From Halomonas sp. CH40 (GTDB lineage: Bacteria > Pseudomonadota > Gammaproteobacteria > Pseudomonadales > Halomonadaceae): a stretch of DNA of 64,000 nucleotides. The stretch spans positions 372,001-436,000 of the forward strand of contig CP112982.1 of assembly GCA_041875495.1 (NCBI GenBank). The letters are read 5' to 3'. The position numbers and the translations under genes are program-made. Position 1 is the stretch's first letter. The number at the start of each line of letters is the position of its first letter. The notes beneath the pieces were generated by a model, which was not told the DNA's origin, searched no databases, and worked only from the letters and a program-made list of their open reading frames with translations. Shown piece after piece: positions 1-9,883 of this stretch.

Positions 1-403
1 GATGATTGATGTCAAGGTTACGCTGTTCGATGGTTCCTACCATGACGTGGACTCCAATGAGACCGCGTTCAAGGTTGCCTCTTCCATGGCAATCAAAGAA
101 GGCGCCAGGAAGGCCAAGGCCGTGTTGCTGGAACCGGTGATGAAGGTCGAAGTCGTGACTCCCGAGGACTTTATGGGTGACGTCATGGGCGACCTGAACC
201 GTCGTCGCGGTTTGGTGCAGGGCATGGATGACTCCTCTTCAGGTAAAGTTATCCGTGCAATGGTGCCGCTGGGTGAGATGTTTGGTTATGCAACCGACCT
301 GCGCTCACAGACCCAGGGCCGTGCGAGCTACTCCATGGAGTTCGCGAAATACGACGAGGCGCCCTCCAGCGTCGTAGAAGCCGTCATCAATCAAAACGGT
401 TAA
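1..403 (+). CDS. fusA: Elongation factor G, C-terminal part (5' end outside window)
   Basis: This is the last 133 or so residues of EF-G, the GTPase that drives translocation of tRNA and mRNA on the ribosome. The reading frame is open at the left edge, so the GTPase domain is outside the window. What remains covers the end of domain IV and domain V, with the family stretch [20 protein letters not shown] followed by the conserved GYATDLRS region. It stops at TAA 401-403, 27 bp before tufA, which fits the usual rpsL-rpsG-fusA-tufA operon. Identity is very secure; only the true start cannot be given. Confidence 0.97.
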   Translation, partial: MIDVKVTLFDGSYHDVDSNETAFKVASSMAIKEGARKAKAVLLEPVMKVEVVTPEDFMGDVMGDLNRRRGLVQGMDDSSSGKVIRAMVPLGEMFGYATDLRSQTQGRASYSMEFAKYDEAPSSVVEAVINQNG

Positions 404-430
404 CCGTTAGCTTATAAAGAGGTTATAGCA

Positions 431-1624
431 GTGGCTAAGGAAAAATTTGAACGTTCCAAACCGCACGTCAACGTTGGTACCATCGGTCACGTTGACCACG
501 GTAAAACAACCCTGACAGCGGCTCTGACCCGCGTTTCTGCTGAAGTTTTCGGCGGTGACTGGCGTGAGTTCGACACCATTGATAATGCTCCGGAAGAGCG
601 TGAGCGCGGTATCACCATCGCGACTTCTCACGTTGAGTACCAGTCAGAAGAGCGCCACTATGCGCACGTCGACTGCCCGGGGCACGCTGACTACGTCAAG
701 AACATGATCACCGGTGCAGCGCAGATGGACGGCGCTATCCTGGTATGTTCTGCTGCTGACGGCCCGATGCCGCAGACTCGCGAGCACATCCTGCTGTCTC
801 GCCAGGTTGGCGTTCCGTTCATCGTTGTCTTCCTGAACAAGGCGGACATGGTCGATGACGAAGAGCTGCTTGAGCTGGTTGAAATGGAAGTTCGTGAACT
901 CCTCGACGAGTACGACTTTCCGGGCGACGACACACCGATTATCACTGGTTCTGCACTGATGGCGCTGAACGGTGAAGACGAGAACGGTATGGGTACTACC
1001 GCTGTTGCCAACCTGATCAAGGCAATGGACGCGTACATCCCAGAGCCTGAGCGCGCTATCGACCAGCCGTTCCTGATGCCGATCGAAGACGTCTTCTCTA
1101 TCTCTGGCCGTGGTACTGTTGTTACCGGTCGTGTAGAGCGCGGTATCGTCAAGCCCGGTGAAGAAGTGGAAATCGTGGGTATCCGCGATACTGTCAAGAC
1201 TATCGTTACCGGTGTTGAAATGTTCCGTAAGCTGCTCGACGAAGGTCGTGCTGGTGAGAACGTTGGCGCCCTGTTGCGTGGTACCAAGCGTGATGACGTC
1301 GAGCGTGGCCAGGTTCTGGCCAAGCCGGGCACCATCAAGCCGCACACTACCTTCGAAGCAGAAGTGTACGTACTGTCCAAGGAAGAAGGTGGTCGTCATA
1401 CGCCTTTCTTCAAGGGCTACCGTCCGCAGTTCTACTTCCGTACCACCGACGTAACCGGTACCTGTGAACTGCCGGAAGGTGTCGAGATGGTCATGCCGGG
1501 CGACAACGTTAAAATGGTTGTTACCCTGATTGCACCGATCGCGATGGATGACGGCCTGCGTTTCGCTATCCGTGAAGGTGGTCGTACTGTGGGTGCTGGC
1601 GTTGTTGCCAAAATCGTTCAGTAA
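431..1624 (+). CDS. tuf: Elongation factor Tu
   Basis: EF-Tu delivers aminoacyl-tRNA to the ribosomal A site in a GTP-dependent way. The protein is 397 residues, the normal family length, and starts at GTG 431. The G1 motif GHVDHGKT lies near residues 19-26, followed by the switch I region (RGITI), G3 DCPGH and G4 NKAD. Domains 2 and 3 are complete. It is the last gene of the fusA operon and is followed by a strong terminator at 1645. A second tuf copy is usual in gammaproteobacteria but cannot be seen here. Confidence 0.98.
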   Translation: MAKEKFERSKPHVNVGTIGHVDHGKTTLTAALTRVSAEVFGGDWREFDTIDNAPEERERGITIATSHVEYQSEERHYAHVDCPGHADYVKNMITGAAQMDGAILVCSAADGPMPQTREHILLSRQVGVPFIVVFLNKADMVDDEELLELVEMEVRELLDEYDFPGDDTPIITGSALMALNGEDENGMGTTAVANLIKAMDAYIPEPERAIDQPFLMPIEDVFSISGRGTVVTGRVERGIVKPGEEVEIVGIRDTVKTIVTGVEMFRKLLDEGRAGENVGALLRGTKRDDVERGQVLAKPGTIKPHTTFEAEVYVLSKEEGGRHTPFFKGYRPQFYFRTTDVTGTCELPEGVEMVMPGDNVKMVVTLIAPIAMDDGLRFAIREGGRTVGAGVVAKIVQ

Positions 1625-1644
1625 ATAGATCTGGAAGTACCCAA

Positions 1645-1669
1645 GGGGGCTCTTCATGAGCCCCCTTTT
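1645..1669 (+). terminator. Rho-independent terminator after tuf
   Basis: An 8-bp perfect stem (GGGGGCTC pairing with GAGCCCCC, loop TTCAT) is followed by TTTT, 20 bp after the tuf stop. It separates the fusA-tuf operon from the S10 operon. Confidence 0.9.
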
Positions 1670-1690
1670 CTGCGCAGTGAAAGCAAATGT

Positions 1691-1719
1691 TTGACATGTG
1701 CTATCGCTGTGCCTATAAT
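1691..1719 (+). promoter_or_regulatory. Sigma-70 promoter of the S10 operon
   Basis: TTGACA at 1691-1696 and TATAAT at 1714-1719 are exact consensus hexamers separated by 17 bp, 65 bp upstream of the rpsJ start. Such a perfect promoter fits the very high expression of ribosomal protein genes. Transcription should begin near 1726, leaving a short leader before rpsJ. Confidence 0.92.
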
Positions 1720-1783
1720 GCGCATCCTTTGAATGCGTGGGTAGACGGCTCGCGCCGTCGACATCCATTGGAGTTTAGGGCTA

Positions 1784-2095
1784 ATGCAGAACCAGAAGAT
1801 TCGCATTCGGTTGAAAGCGTTCGATCATCGCCTGATCGACCAGTCCACTGCGGAAATCGTTGATACCGCAAAGCGTACTGGTGCTCAGGTTCGTGGTCCG
1901 ATTCCGCTCCCGACCAATCGTGAGCGTTACACCATACTGATCTCTCCGCACGTCAATAAGGACGCGCGTGACCAGTATGAGATTCGTACCCATAAGCGTG
2001 TGCTCGACATTGTTGAGCCTACTGAGAAAACAGTTGATGCCCTGATGAAGCTCGATCTCGCTGCTGGCGTAGACGTGCAAATCAAGCTCGACTAA
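1784..2095 (+). CDS. rpsJ: 30S ribosomal protein S10
   Basis: S10 is a small-subunit head protein that also serves in transcription antitermination as NusE, binding NusB and NusG. The 103 residues match the family length exactly, with the typical opening [12 protein letters not shown] and the conserved PLPT...[19 protein letters not shown] region. An ATG start is preceded by GGAG. It opens the S10 operon, and is then followed by an unusually long 173-bp gap before rplC that carries an rRNA-like element. Confidence 0.98.
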   Translation: MQNQKIRIRLKAFDHRLIDQSTAEIVDTAKRTGAQVRGPIPLPTNRERYTILISPHVNKDARDQYEIRTHKRVLDIVEPTEKTVDALMKLDLAAGVDVQIKLD

Positions 2096-2200
2096 TTACA
2101 CTAGACACTCGCGACCCAGCGCTTTCTGGCTTCATCCTCAGGGTGAGCATCAAGACAACAGAAGCAGCAGTCGCCGCGCCGTGAGGCGCCACACAATGTG

Positions 2201-2252
2201 CTAGTGGAATGCTCTGGAAAGGGCAGCCATAGCGGGTGACAGCCCCGTACAC
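2201..2252 (+). promoter_or_regulatory. 23S rRNA domain I mimic in the rplC leader (candidate L4-responsive element)
   Basis: Fifty-two untranslated bases align without gaps, at roughly 80-85 percent identity by my recollection, to 23S rRNA domain I around E. coli nt 300-350. Shared blocks are TAGTGGAA, TCTGGAAAGG and GGGTGACAGCCCCGTACAC. The hairpin with loop TGGAAA keeps its pairing through compensatory changes (TGCTC with GGGCA here, GCGTC with GGCGC in E. coli rRNA). This rRNA region is a known L4 and L24 binding site, and L4 is the feedback regulator of the E. coli S10 operon. The element ends 4 nt before the rplC Shine-Dalgarno AGGAG (2256-2260). A nearby hairpin (GCGCC gtga GGCGC) lies at 2176-2189. 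The regulatory role is inferred. Confidence 0.72.
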
Positions 2253-2268
2253 TATAGGAGAACTGAGA

Positions 2269-2907
2269 ATGACTATCGGTTTGGTCGGTACTAAGGCCGG
2301 GATGACCCGCGTCTTTACCGAAGACGGTGCATCTGTGCCCGTAACCGTTATTGAAGTTGATCCTAACCGCGTTACTCGCGTTAAGTCAGTTGAGACTGAC
2401 GGCTACGCAGCGGTTCAGGTTACAACAGGCTCTCGTAAAGCCAAGCACCTCACCAAAGCGCAAGCGGGTCAGTTTGCCAAGGCAGGTGTTGAGGCTGGTC
2501 GTTCCTTGATGGAGTTCCGTCTTGAAGAAGGCGAGCAGGCTCCTGACGTGGGCGGCGAACTCACCGTATCCCTCTTTGAAGCTGGTCAAATGATAGACGT
2601 GACCGGTACCTCCAAGGGTAAAGGTTTCCAGGGTGCTGTTAAGCGCTGGAACTTCCGTACCCAAGACAATACTCATGGTAACTCTCTGTCGCACCGCGCG
2701 CCGGGCTCCATTGGTATGTGTCAAACTCCTGGGCGTGTATTCAAGGGCAAAAAGATGGCCGGTCAGATGGGCAATGTCCGCTGTACCGTTCAGAGCCTTG
2801 AGATCGTGCGCGTCGATGCCGAGCGTAACTTGCTGCTCATCAAGGGTGCTGTACCGGGCGCAACCGGCAGTAATGTCATCGTTCGCAGCGCCGTGAAAGC
2901 AGGCTGA
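2269..2907 (+). CDS. rplC: 50S ribosomal protein L3
   Basis: L3 is an early-assembly large-subunit protein reaching toward the peptidyl transferase centre. The start is set at ATG 2269 ([16 protein letters not shown]), which has AGGAG eight bases upstream. The upstream in-frame GTG would translate the structured leader and is rejected. The 212 residues include the conserved loop [14 protein letters not shown] followed by MCQTPGRV, whose Gln is the usual site of PrmB methylation. It is first in the rplC-rplD-rplW-rplB run. Confidence 0.98.
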   Translation: MTIGLVGTKAGMTRVFTEDGASVPVTVIEVDPNRVTRVKSVETDGYAAVQVTTGSRKAKHLTKAQAGQFAKAGVEAGRSLMEFRLEEGEQAPDVGGELTVSLFEAGQMIDVTGTSKGKGFQGAVKRWNFRTQDNTHGNSLSHRAPGSIGMCQTPGRVFKGKKMAGQMGNVRCTVQSLEIVRVDAERNLLLIKGAVPGATGSNVIVRSAVKAG

Positions 2908-2921
2908 AGGGGAGTTTACCA

Positions 2922-3527
2922 ATGAATCTGAATCTTGCTGCAGGTGCGGGTACCGTTGAAGTAGCCGACACCACATTTGGCAAAGAATTCAATGAAGCGC
3001 TGGTTCATCAGGTGGTCACGGCTTATCTGGCCGGCGGTCGTCAGGGAACCCGCGCTCAGAAGAATCGCTCTGACGTGCGTGGTGGTGGTAAGAAGCCATG
3101 GCGTCAAAAAGGTACTGGCCGCGCACGTGCTGGTACCATTCGTTCCCCGCTGTGGCGCAGTGGTGGCGTAACTTTCGCGGCGAGCCCTCAGGACCACAGC
3201 CAGAAAGTTAACCGCAAAATGTACCGCGCAGCGATGCGCTCCATCCTGTCTGAGCTCGTTCGTCAAGAGCGTCTAGTGGCAGTGGAAGAGTTTCTCGTTG
3301 ATGCGCCCAAGACCAAGCAGGTCGCTGCCAAGCTGAAAGAGCTGGATCTGGAAAAGGTCCTGATCGTCACTGAAGAAGTTGATGAGAAGCTCTATCTGGC
3401 CGCACGTAACCTTCCGCATGTGGATGTGGTGGATGTTGCTGCCGCTGACCCGGTGAGCCTGGTCGCCTTTGACAAGGTGTTGGTCACCGTCTCCGCCCTG
3501 CGTAAATTCGAGGAGAAGCTGGCATGA
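2922..3527 (+). CDS. rplD: 50S ribosomal protein L4
   Basis: L4 lines the nascent-peptide exit tunnel and, in E. coli, represses its own operon by binding the mRNA leader. The 201 residues include the extended loop ([20 protein letters not shown], then [11 protein letters not shown]) that reaches the tunnel and is the usual site of macrolide-resistance changes. Its stop overlaps the rplW start by ATGA, so the two are translationally coupled. Its presumed regulatory target here is the rRNA-like element upstream of rplC. Confidence 0.98.
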   Translation: MNLNLAAGAGTVEVADTTFGKEFNEALVHQVVTAYLAGGRQGTRAQKNRSDVRGGGKKPWRQKGTGRARAGTIRSPLWRSGGVTFAASPQDHSQKVNRKMYRAAMRSILSELVRQERLVAVEEFLVDAPKTKQVAAKLKELDLEKVLIVTEEVDEKLYLAARNLPHVDVVDVAAADPVSLVAFDKVLVTVSALRKFEEKLA

Positions 3528-3820
3528 ACCAGGAACGCGTATTCAAGGTTCTGCTCGGGCCGCACGTGACCGAAAAGGCCGCGATGGCAGCTGAGCGCAA
3601 TCAGTACGTTTTCAAGGTGGCGAGCGACGCTACCAAGCCTGAGATCAAAAAAGCGGTTGAAGCACTGTTCGACAAGAAAGTCGCCAGTGTTCAGACGCTG
3701 AACGTCAAAGGCAAGACGAAGCGTACCGCAAATGGTGTTGGCATGCGCAAAGGGTATCGCAAAGCGTATGTCACCCTGGCCGCGGGCGAAACGCTCGAAG
3801 ACTTCTCTGGCGCCGAATAA
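3524..3820 (+). CDS. rplW: 50S ribosomal protein L23
   Basis: L23 sits beside the tunnel exit and is the docking point for trigger factor and SRP. The 98 residues are standard in length, with the conserved start [16 protein letters not shown] and the C-terminal run [20 protein letters not shown]. The ATG overlaps the rplD stop. It is followed by rplB after 17 bp. Confidence 0.98.
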   Translation: MNQERVFKVLLGPHVTEKAAMAAERNQYVFKVASDATKPEIKKAVEALFDKKVASVQTLNVKGKTKRTANGVGMRKGYRKAYVTLAAGETLEDFSGAE

Positions 3821-3837
3821 GGGCAGGAGTACGGATA

Positions 3838-4665
3838 ATGGCAATCGTCAAGACCAAACCCACATCCGCCGGTCGTCGCCACGTCGTTAAGATTGTTGGC
3901 GAGACGCTTTACAAGGGCCGTGCCTATGCACCGCTTCTGGAAAAGCAGTCCAAGTCCGGTGGGCGTAACAACTACGGCCGCATCACTACCCGCCACGTGG
4001 GCGGTGGTCACCGTCAGCACTATCGGCTGATCGATTTCAAACGCACCAAGGATGGCATTCCGGCCACCGTTGAGCGTCTGGAACATGATCCCAACCGCAG
4101 TGCACATATTGCGCTGCTGAAGTATGCCGATGGTGAGCGTCGTTACATCATTGCACCGAAAGGTGTCAGCGCGGGTGACGTGCTGGAATCTGGTGTTAAC
4201 GCGCCGATCAGGAAAGGCAATGCGTTGCCGCTGCGCAACATCCCGTTGGGTTCTACCGTTCACGGTATCGAGCTCAAGCCGGGTAAAGGTGCGCAGATTG
4301 CTCGCAGCGCCGGTACTAGCGCACAGCTGGTTGCGCGTGAAGGCAATTACGCCACCTTGCGCCTTCGCTCCGGCGAAATGCGTAAAGTGTTGGCAGAGTG
4401 CCGCGCGACCCTGGGTGAAGTAAGTAACTCTGAGCACAGCCTGCGTCAACTTGGCAAGGCCGGTGCGAAGCGCTGGAGAGGCGTACGTCCCACCGTTCGC
4501 GGTGTTGCGATGAACCCGGTAGACCACCCGCATGGTGGTGGTGAAGGCCGCACCAGTGGTGGCCGTCATCCGGTCACGCCATGGGGTGTCCCGACCAAGG
4601 GTCATAAGACGCGTAAGAACAAGCGCACCGACAAACTGATCATCCGTCGCCGTAAGGCTCGGTGA
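3838..4665 (+). CDS. rplB: 50S ribosomal protein L2
   Basis: L2 is needed for subunit association and peptidyl transferase activity. The 275-residue protein has the KPTSAGRRH start and the very conserved C-terminal segment [14 protein letters not shown], whose histidine is close to the catalytic centre. No insertions or deletions relative to the family are visible. It lies in the middle of the S10 operon. Confidence 0.98.
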   Translation: MAIVKTKPTSAGRRHVVKIVGETLYKGRAYAPLLEKQSKSGGRNNYGRITTRHVGGGHRQHYRLIDFKRTKDGIPATVERLEHDPNRSAHIALLKYADGERRYIIAPKGVSAGDVLESGVNAPIRKGNALPLRNIPLGSTVHGIELKPGKGAQIARSAGTSAQLVAREGNYATLRLRSGEMRKVLAECRATLGEVSNSEHSLRQLGKAGAKRWRGVRPTVRGVAMNPVDHPHGGGEGRTSGGRHPVTPWGVPTKGHKTRKNKRTDKLIIRRRKAR

Positions 4666-4698
4666 TTGAACTTGCCAAGAAATTAAGAGGTAACGGCT

Positions 4699-4974
4699 GT
4701 GCCACGTTCACTAAAGAAAGGTCCCTTTATTGACCTTCATCTTTTGAAGAAGGTCGAGGTTGCAGTGGAAAAGAACGACCGTAAACCGATCAAGACCTGG
4801 TCGCGTCGTTCGATGATCCTACCGAACATGGTAGGTCTGACCATTGCAGTACATAACGGTCGCCAACACGTCCCGGTGCATGTCTCCGAGGAAATGGTTG
4901 GTCACAAGCTAGGCGAATTCGCTGCCACCCGCACTTACCGTGGGCACGTAGCGGACAAGAAAGCCAAACGGTAA
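4699..4974 (+). CDS. rpsS: 30S ribosomal protein S19
   Basis: S19 is a small-subunit head protein that contacts the A-site region and the B1a bridge. It has 91 residues and a GTG start ([17 protein letters not shown]) after AAGAGG. The conserved core [20 protein letters not shown] is intact. It lies between rplB and rplV. Confidence 0.98.
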   Translation: MPRSLKKGPFIDLHLLKKVEVAVEKNDRKPIKTWSRRSMILPNMVGLTIAVHNGRQHVPVHVSEEMVGHKLGEFAATRTYRGHVADKKAKR

Positions 4975-4992
4975 GCCAGAGAGGATTGAGAG

Positions 4993-5325
4993 ATGGAAGT
5001 CACAGCTAAGTTGCGTGGCGCTCGTTTATCCGCCCAGAAGGCCCGTTTGGTGGCTGACCAGGTGCGCGGTAAACCGGTCGCCGAGGCACTCGACCTGCTG
5101 ACCTTCTCACCGAAGAAGGCTGCCAAATTGGTCAAGAAAGTGCTGCAGTCCGCCATTGCAAACGCGGAAGAAAATAACGGCATGGATATCGACGAGCTGC
5201 GTGTATCGACCATCTGCGTCGATGAGGGCATGACGCTCAAGCGTATCAAGCCGCGTGCCAAAGGGCGTGCGGATCGTATCTTGAAGCGCACCTGTCACAT
5301 CACCGTCAAGGTAGCCGAGAAGTAG
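4993..5325 (+). CDS. rplV: 50S ribosomal protein L22
   Basis: L22 has a globular domain on the ribosome surface and a long beta hairpin that narrows the exit tunnel. The 110 residues include the helix [19 protein letters not shown] and the tunnel hairpin [20 protein letters not shown]. The ATG is preceded by GAGAGGATTGAG. Standard length and position before rpsC. Confidence 0.98.
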   Translation: MEVTAKLRGARLSAQKARLVADQVRGKPVAEALDLLTFSPKKAAKLVKKVLQSAIANAEENNGMDIDELRVSTICVDEGMTLKRIKPRAKGRADRILKRTCHITVKVAEK

Positions 5326-5336
5326 GAGTCGACCAG

Positions 5337-6038
5337 ATGGGTCAGAAAGTCAATCCAACAGGCATTCGACTGGGCATCGTCAAAGACCATGCTTCTGTCT
5401 GGTATGCCGAGCGCGGCGCTTACGCCGATAAGCTCAATAACGATCTCGCAGTGCGTAGCTTCCTGGAAGAGCGTCTGAAAAACGCCTCCGTGAGCCGCAT
5501 TAATATCGAGCGTCCAGCTAATAACGCCCGCATCACCATTCACACTGCCCGTCCGGGTATCGTGATTGGCAAGAAGGGTGAAGACGTTGATCGTCTGCGT
5601 CGTGATCTCGGCGAGATGATGGGCGTACCGGTTCATGTGAACATCGAAGAAGTTCGCAAGCCGGAACTGGATGCCAAACTGGTAGCTGCTAACGTTGCCG
5701 GTCAGCTCGAACGCCGTGTCATGTTCCGTCGCGCTATGAAGCGTGCGGTACAGAACGCAATGCGTCTCGGTGCTGGCGGTATCAAGATCCAGCTGTCAGG
5801 CCGCTTGGGTGGTGCTGAAATCGCACGTACTGAATGGTACCGCGAAGGTCGCGTTCCGCTGCACACGTTGCGTGCGGATATCGACTACGCCACTTACGAA
5901 GCTCACACCACCTACGGCGTTATCGGCGTCAAAGTGTGGATCTTCAAGGGTGAAATCCTCGGTGGTATCGAGGAAGTACGTGCCAGGGCCAAGCAACAGC
6001 CCGCCGGCAACGCGCCCAAGAAGAAAGGTTCCAAGTAA
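5337..6038 (+). CDS. rpsC: 30S ribosomal protein S3
   Basis: S3 forms part of the mRNA entry channel and its helicase activity. The 233-residue protein has the [13 protein letters not shown] start, an N-terminal KH type 2 domain with the GxxG loop in [18 protein letters not shown], and a C-terminal domain ending in a basic tail ([12 protein letters not shown]). RBS GGAG lies upstream of the ATG. Confidence 0.98.
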   Translation: MGQKVNPTGIRLGIVKDHASVWYAERGAYADKLNNDLAVRSFLEERLKNASVSRINIERPANNARITIHTARPGIVIGKKGEDVDRLRRDLGEMMGVPVHVNIEEVRKPELDAKLVAANVAGQLERRVMFRRAMKRAVQNAMRLGAGGIKIQLSGRLGGAEIARTEWYREGRVPLHTLRADIDYATYEAHTTYGVIGVKVWIFKGEILGGIEEVRARAKQQPAGNAPKKKGSK

Positions 6039-6053
6039 GGGGAGAGCGAGTCG

Positions 6054-6467
6054 ATGTTACAGCCCAAGCGTTTAAAATTCCGTAAAGTGCAGAAAGGTCG
6101 TAACCGCGGCCTGGCACAGCGCGGAAGCAAGATTAGCTTCGGGGAGTATGGCCTCAAGGCTACCGGTCGCGGCCGCATCACTGCGCGTCAGATCGAAGCC
6201 GGCCGTCGTGCGATCACACGTCACGTTAAGCGTGGCGGCAAGATCTGGATCCGCGTATTCCCTGATAAGCCGATCTCCAAAAAGCCACTCGAAGTTCGTA
6301 TGGGTAAAGGTAAAGGTTCAGTCGAGTACTGGGTAGCCCAAATCCAGCCGGGTCGGGTCCTGTATGAGATTGAAGGTGTGTCAGAAGAGCTCGCGCGTGA
6401 AGCGTTTGAGCTGGCCGCCCAGAAAATGCCCATATCCACCACCTTTGCGAAACGGACGGTGATGTGA
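6054..6467 (+). CDS. rplP: 50S ribosomal protein L16
   Basis: L16 helps accommodate A-site tRNA. The protein has 137 residues, beginning [17 protein letters not shown] and carrying the conserved loop [18 protein letters not shown], where the Arg is the usual target of the YcfD oxygenase. Its TGA shares one base with the ATG of rpmC, so the genes are translationally coupled. Confidence 0.98.
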   Translation: MLQPKRLKFRKVQKGRNRGLAQRGSKISFGEYGLKATGRGRITARQIEAGRRAITRHVKRGGKIWIRVFPDKPISKKPLEVRMGKGKGSVEYWVAQIQPGRVLYEIEGVSEELAREAFELAAQKMPISTTFAKRTVM

Positions 6468-6658
6468 TGAAAGCCCAAGAAATTCGTGAAAAGTCAGTCG
6501 GAGAGCTTCAGGAACAGCTCCTCGAACTCCTCCGCGAGCAGTTTAACCTGCGCATGCAGAAGGCCACCGGCCAACTGAGCCAGACTCATCTGCTCAAGCA
6601 GGTCCGTCGGGATATTGCCCGCGTGAAGACTGTGCTTAACGAGAAGGCAGGTGACTGA
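6467..6658 (+). CDS. rpmC: 50S ribosomal protein L29
   Basis: L29 is a small alpha-helical hairpin protein next to the tunnel exit and L23. The start is put at ATG 6467 ([14 protein letters not shown]), overlapping the rplP stop; the GTG one codon earlier adds only a second methionine. The 63 residues have the family pattern [17 protein letters not shown]. Standard for the family. Confidence 0.97.
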   Translation: MKAQEIREKSVGELQEQLLELLREQFNLRMQKATGQLSQTHLLKQVRRDIARVKTVLNEKAGD

Positions 6659-6659
6659 G

Positions 6660-6920
6660 ATGGCCGAAGAAAAGAAAGCCCGTACACTCACCGGTAAAGT
6701 GGTGAGTGACAAGATGGACAAGTCCATCGTCGTAATGATCGAGCGTCGTGAGCGTCACCCGATCTACGGAAAATACGTAAAGCGCTCCACCAAGTTGCAC
6801 GCCCACGATGAGTCGAATCAGGCGAAGGCTGGCGACACGGTCTCTATTCAAGAGTGCCGTCCGCTGTCCAAGAAGAAAGCCTGGACCCTCATTGAGGTGG
6901 TCGAGCAGGCTAAAGGTTAA
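6660..6920 (+). CDS. rpsQ: 30S ribosomal protein S17
   Basis: S17 is an OB-fold primary binder of 16S rRNA. The start is set at ATG 6660 ([20 protein letters not shown]), which overlaps the rpmC stop region; an in-frame GTG nine bases upstream is possible but less likely. The 86-residue protein has the conserved [20 protein letters not shown] segment. It ends the S10 operon proper, 51 bp before rplN. Confidence 0.97.
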   Translation: MAEEKKARTLTGKVVSDKMDKSIVVMIERRERHPIYGKYVKRSTKLHAHDESNQAKAGDTVSIQECRPLSKKKAWTLIEVVEQAKG

Positions 6921-6971
6921 TTGCCTGCGCCTGTTCAACCAGTGCAGTCAGATTAGGTTTGGAGAAAACCG

Positions 6972-7343
6972 ATGATTCAGACTCAGACAATGCTGGATGT
7001 CGCTGACAACAGCGGAGCGCGCCGGGTGCAATGCATCAAGGTGTTAGGCGGTTCACACCGCCGCTACGCTCGCGTTGGTGACGTCATCAAAGTATCAGTA
7101 AAAGAGGCGATCCCGCGTGGCAAGGTCAAGAAAGGCCAGGTCATGAAAGCGGTTGTCGTCCGTACCAAGAGCGGCGTCCGTCGTCCTGACGGTTCGCTGA
7201 TCCGTTTCGACGGGAATGCGGCGGTTCTGTTGAATAACACCAACGAACAGCCGGTCGGGACCCGTATTTTCGGGCCGGTCACTCGTGAACTTCGTAATGA
7301 AAAGTTCATGAAGATCATTTCCTTGGCGCCTGAAGTGCTGTAA
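6972..7343 (+). CDS. rplN: 50S ribosomal protein L14
   Basis: L14 is a large-subunit interface protein that also binds the silencing factor RsfS. The 123 residues start [18 protein letters not shown], exactly as in the family, and end with [16 protein letters not shown]. It opens the spc gene block. No separate terminator lies before it, so the S10 and spc blocks are probably cotranscribed. Confidence 0.98.
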   Translation: MIQTQTMLDVADNSGARRVQCIKVLGGSHRRYARVGDVIKVSVKEAIPRGKVKKGQVMKAVVVRTKSGVRRPDGSLIRFDGNAAVLLNNTNEQPVGTRIFGPVTRELRNEKFMKIISLAPEVL

Positions 7344-7357
7344 GGAGCGAGGCGGAT

Positions 7358-7672
7358 ATGCAAAAGATCAAACGTGACGATGAAGTCATCGTCATCGCCG
7401 GGAAGGATAAAGGCAAGCGTGGCACCGTTAAGCGGGTATTAGAAAACCGTTTTGTGGTGTCCGGTGTGAATATGATCAAGCGTCACACCAAGCCAAATCC
7501 CATGGCGGGAAATCAGGGCGGTATCGTTGAGCGTGAGGCTCCGATTCACGCGTCCAACGTAGCCATCTTCAATTCGGAGACCGGTAAGGCGGATCGCGTC
7601 GGGTTCCAAGTCCAGGAAGACGGTACCAAGGTACGTATCTACAAGTCGACGCAGACGCAGATCGACGCCTAA
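7358..7672 (+). CDS. rplX: 50S ribosomal protein L24
   Basis: L24 is an assembly initiator that binds the 5' region of 23S rRNA. It has 104 residues with a KOW motif in the segment [32 protein letters not shown] precedes the ATG. It sits in the standard rplN-rplX-rplE order. Confidence 0.98.
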   Translation: MQKIKRDDEVIVIAGKDKGKRGTVKRVLENRFVVSGVNMIKRHTKPNPMAGNQGGIVEREAPIHASNVAIFNSETGKADRVGFQVQEDGTKVRIYKSTQTQIDA

Positions 7673-7690
7673 CGTGAGTCGGGTAGCAAA

Positions 7691-8230
7691 ATGGCGAACT
7701 TGAAAGAACGTTATCAAAACGAGGTTGTAGCTAAACTGAAAGAAGAGTTCAGCTACGCCAACGTAATGCAGGTACCCCGGATCACGAAAGTGACCCTTAA
7801 TATGGGTATCGGTGAAGCGGTCAGCGATAAAAAGCTGATCGATAATGCCATCGGCGATCTGGAGAAGCTTTCCGGTCAAAAGCCGCTGGTGACCAAGGCA
7901 CGCAAGTCCATCGCGGGCTTCAAGGTGCGTGAAGGTTGGCCTATCGGTGTCAAGGTCACACTGCGCAGCGAGCGTATGTGGGACTTCCTGGACCGTCTGG
8001 TCAACATCGCGATTCCTCGCGTGCGTGACTTCCGTGGTCTCAACCCGAAGTCTTTTGACGGTCGTGGCAATTACTCAATGGGTGTGCGTGAGCAGATCAT
8101 CTTCCCGGAGCTCGAGTATGATAAGATCGATCGTATCCGGGGGTTGGATGTCACCATCACCACTACCGCCAACACCGATGAGGAAGGTCGTGCACTCTTG
8201 CGTGCGCTGAACTTCCCCTTCAAAAAATAA
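7691..8230 (+). CDS. rplE: 50S ribosomal protein L5
   Basis: L5 binds 5S rRNA and forms bridge B1b with S13. The 179-residue protein has the conserved core [16 protein letters not shown] and the C-terminal [21 protein letters not shown] saw no obvious S8-type rRNA mimic at the rplE start like that of the E. coli spc operon. Confidence 0.98.
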   Translation: MANLKERYQNEVVAKLKEEFSYANVMQVPRITKVTLNMGIGEAVSDKKLIDNAIGDLEKLSGQKPLVTKARKSIAGFKVREGWPIGVKVTLRSERMWDFLDRLVNIAIPRVRDFRGLNPKSFDGRGNYSMGVREQIIFPELEYDKIDRIRGLDVTITTTANTDEEGRALLRALNFPFKK

Positions 8231-8240
8231 GGGTTGGATC

Positions 8241-8546
8241 ATGGCAAAGAAAAGCATGGTAGAGCGTGAGCTCAAGCGCACAAACCTGGTAGCCAAATAC
8301 GCTGCCAAGCGCGCTGAACTCAAAGCAATCATCCAGGACGTTAACGCTTCCGACGAAGAGCGCTTCGACGCGCAGCTTAAGCTGCAGCAACTGCCGCGCG
8401 ATTCAAGCCCGGTACGTCAGCGTAATCGCTGCCGCGTTACCGGCCGTCCGCACGGTTTCTATAACAAGTTCGGCCTCGGCCGTAACAAGCTGCGTGAAGC
8501 CGCCATGCGTGGCGACGTCCCTGGCCTTAAAAAGTCCAGCTGGTAA
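8241..8546 (+). CDS. rpsN: 30S ribosomal protein S14 (zinc-free form)
   Basis: S14 is a late-assembling head protein. This is the 101-residue C-minus form without paired CxxC zinc ligands, the usual kind in gammaproteobacteria. The C-terminal stretch [19 protein letters not shown] is family-typical. The start at ATG 8241 lies 10 bp after rplE. Confidence 0.98.
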   Translation: MAKKSMVERELKRTNLVAKYAAKRAELKAIIQDVNASDEERFDAQLKLQQLPRDSSPVRQRNRCRVTGRPHGFYNKFGLGRNKLREAAMRGDVPGLKKSSW

Positions 8547-8579
8547 GTGCCACGTAGAATCATCAGGAGCGCACATTAA

Positions 8580-8972
8580 ATGAGCATGCAAGACACTCTG
8601 GCGGATATGTTTACCCGTATCCGCAATGCGCAGATGGCCACCAAGGAGACGGCAACCATGCCGTCCTCCAAGTTGAAAGTGGAAGTGGCCCGCGTGCTGA
8701 AAGAAGAGGGCTACATCACTGATTACTCAGTGGCTGAAAGCAGCAAGCCCGAATTGACCGTGACTCTCAAGTACTTTGAGGGCAAGCCGGTTATCGACCA
8801 CATCCAGCGGGTTTCCAAGCCGTCTCTGCGCCAGTATAAGGGCAAAGACAACCTGCCCAAGGTCGCCGATGGTCTGGGTATCGCGATTGTCACCACCTCC
8901 AATGGTGTGATGACCGATCGTGCCGCACGCCAGGCGGGTGTCGGTGGCGAAGTCATCTGCACCGTATTCTAG
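8580..8972 (+). CDS. rpsH: 30S ribosomal protein S8
   Basis: S8 binds the central domain of 16S rRNA and in E. coli also represses the spc operon. It has 130 residues ([20 protein letters not shown]) with the conserved end [27 protein letters not shown] lies upstream of the ATG. Confidence 0.98.
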   Translation: MSMQDTLADMFTRIRNAQMATKETATMPSSKLKVEVARVLKEEGYITDYSVAESSKPELTVTLKYFEGKPVIDHIQRVSKPSLRQYKGKDNLPKVADGLGIAIVTTSNGVMTDRAARQAGVGGEVICTVF

Positions 8973-8981
8973 GAGGCTGGA

Positions 8982-9512
8982 ATGTCCCGCATAGCGAAAT
9001 ATCCGGTTAAACTGCCCGCTGGCGTTGAGGTCAAGCTTGACGCAGGCACAGTGACCGTCAAAGGTGGTCAAGGTACGCTTTCCATGCAGATTCACGATGA
9101 TGTCGTGATCGCGCAGGAAGACGGCCAGCTGACCTTCGCGCCGAGTGAATCGGCGAAAAGCTGGGCAATGGCCGGTACTACCCGCGCCTTGGTTCAGAAC
9201 CTGGTCACGGGCGTATCCGAGGGTTTTACAAGATCCCTCGAAATTGTTGGCGTCGGTTATCGTGCCCAAGTAAAGGGCCAGACGCTCAATCTTTCACTGG
9301 GCTTCTCGCACCCGGTCGACTACGAACTGCCTGAAGGTGTCTCAGCGGAAACGCCGAAGAACACCGTTATCGTGCTGAAAAGCGCGGACAAGCAGAAGCT
9401 CGGTCAGTGCGCCGCGGAAATCCGCGCCTTCCGTCCCCCTGAGCCGTATAAAGGCAAGGGTGTTCGGTACGCCGACGAGCAGGTGCGTCGCAAAGAAGCC
9501 AAGAAGAAGTAA
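8982..9512 (+). CDS. rplF: 50S ribosomal protein L6
   Basis: L6 lies near the factor-binding site of the large subunit. The 176 residues form two similar domains, with the conserved segment [20 protein letters not shown] in the middle and the motif [12 protein letters not shown] toward the end. The gene starts 10 bp after rpsH. Confidence 0.98.
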   Translation: MSRIAKYPVKLPAGVEVKLDAGTVTVKGGQGTLSMQIHDDVVIAQEDGQLTFAPSESAKSWAMAGTTRALVQNLVTGVSEGFTRSLEIVGVGYRAQVKGQTLNLSLGFSHPVDYELPEGVSAETPKNTVIVLKSADKQKLGQCAAEIRAFRPPEPYKGKGVRYADEQVRRKEAKKK

Positions 9513-9521
9513 GGCAGGGTT

Positions 9522-9872
9522 ATGAACGCGAAGAAAGAATCTCGTCTCCGTCGTGCCCGCCGTGCTCGCGCCAAGATCCGCGAGCTAGGCGCGTTCCGCC
9601 TGTGCGTCAACCGTACCCCGCGTCACATCTATGCGCAGATTATCTCGCCGGATGGTGGCAAAGTGCTGGCCAGTGCATCTACGCTGGACAAAGCGCTTCG
9701 CGAGGGTGCAACCGGTAATACAGAGGCTGCCACGAAAGTCGGCGCCCTGATTGCCGAACGCGCAAAAGAAGCAGGCATCACCCAGGTGGCCTTCGATCGT
9801 GCTGGCTTTATGTATCACGGTCGCGTCAAGGCTCTGGCCGACGCCGCACGTGAAGGCGGCCTGGAATTCTAA
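9522..9872 (+). CDS. rplR: 50S ribosomal protein L18
   Basis: L18 carries 5S rRNA into the large subunit together with L5. The 116 residues begin with a basic tail ([20 protein letters not shown]) and end [20 protein letters not shown], both typical. It sits between rplF and rpsE. Confidence 0.98.
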   Translation: MNAKKESRLRRARRARAKIRELGAFRLCVNRTPRHIYAQIISPDGGKVLASASTLDKALREGATGNTEAATKVGALIAERAKEAGITQVAFDRAGFMYHGRVKALADAAREGGLEF

Positions 9873-9883
9873 AGGGTTTTACG

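Noticed and set aside
644..1768. 374-residue open frame antisense to tuf
   Set aside because: It is a codon-bias shadow of tuf; the frame has no ribosome binding site and covers a highly conserved gene. The same applies to the other long antisense frames over ribosomal protein genes, znu, glnA and ugp.
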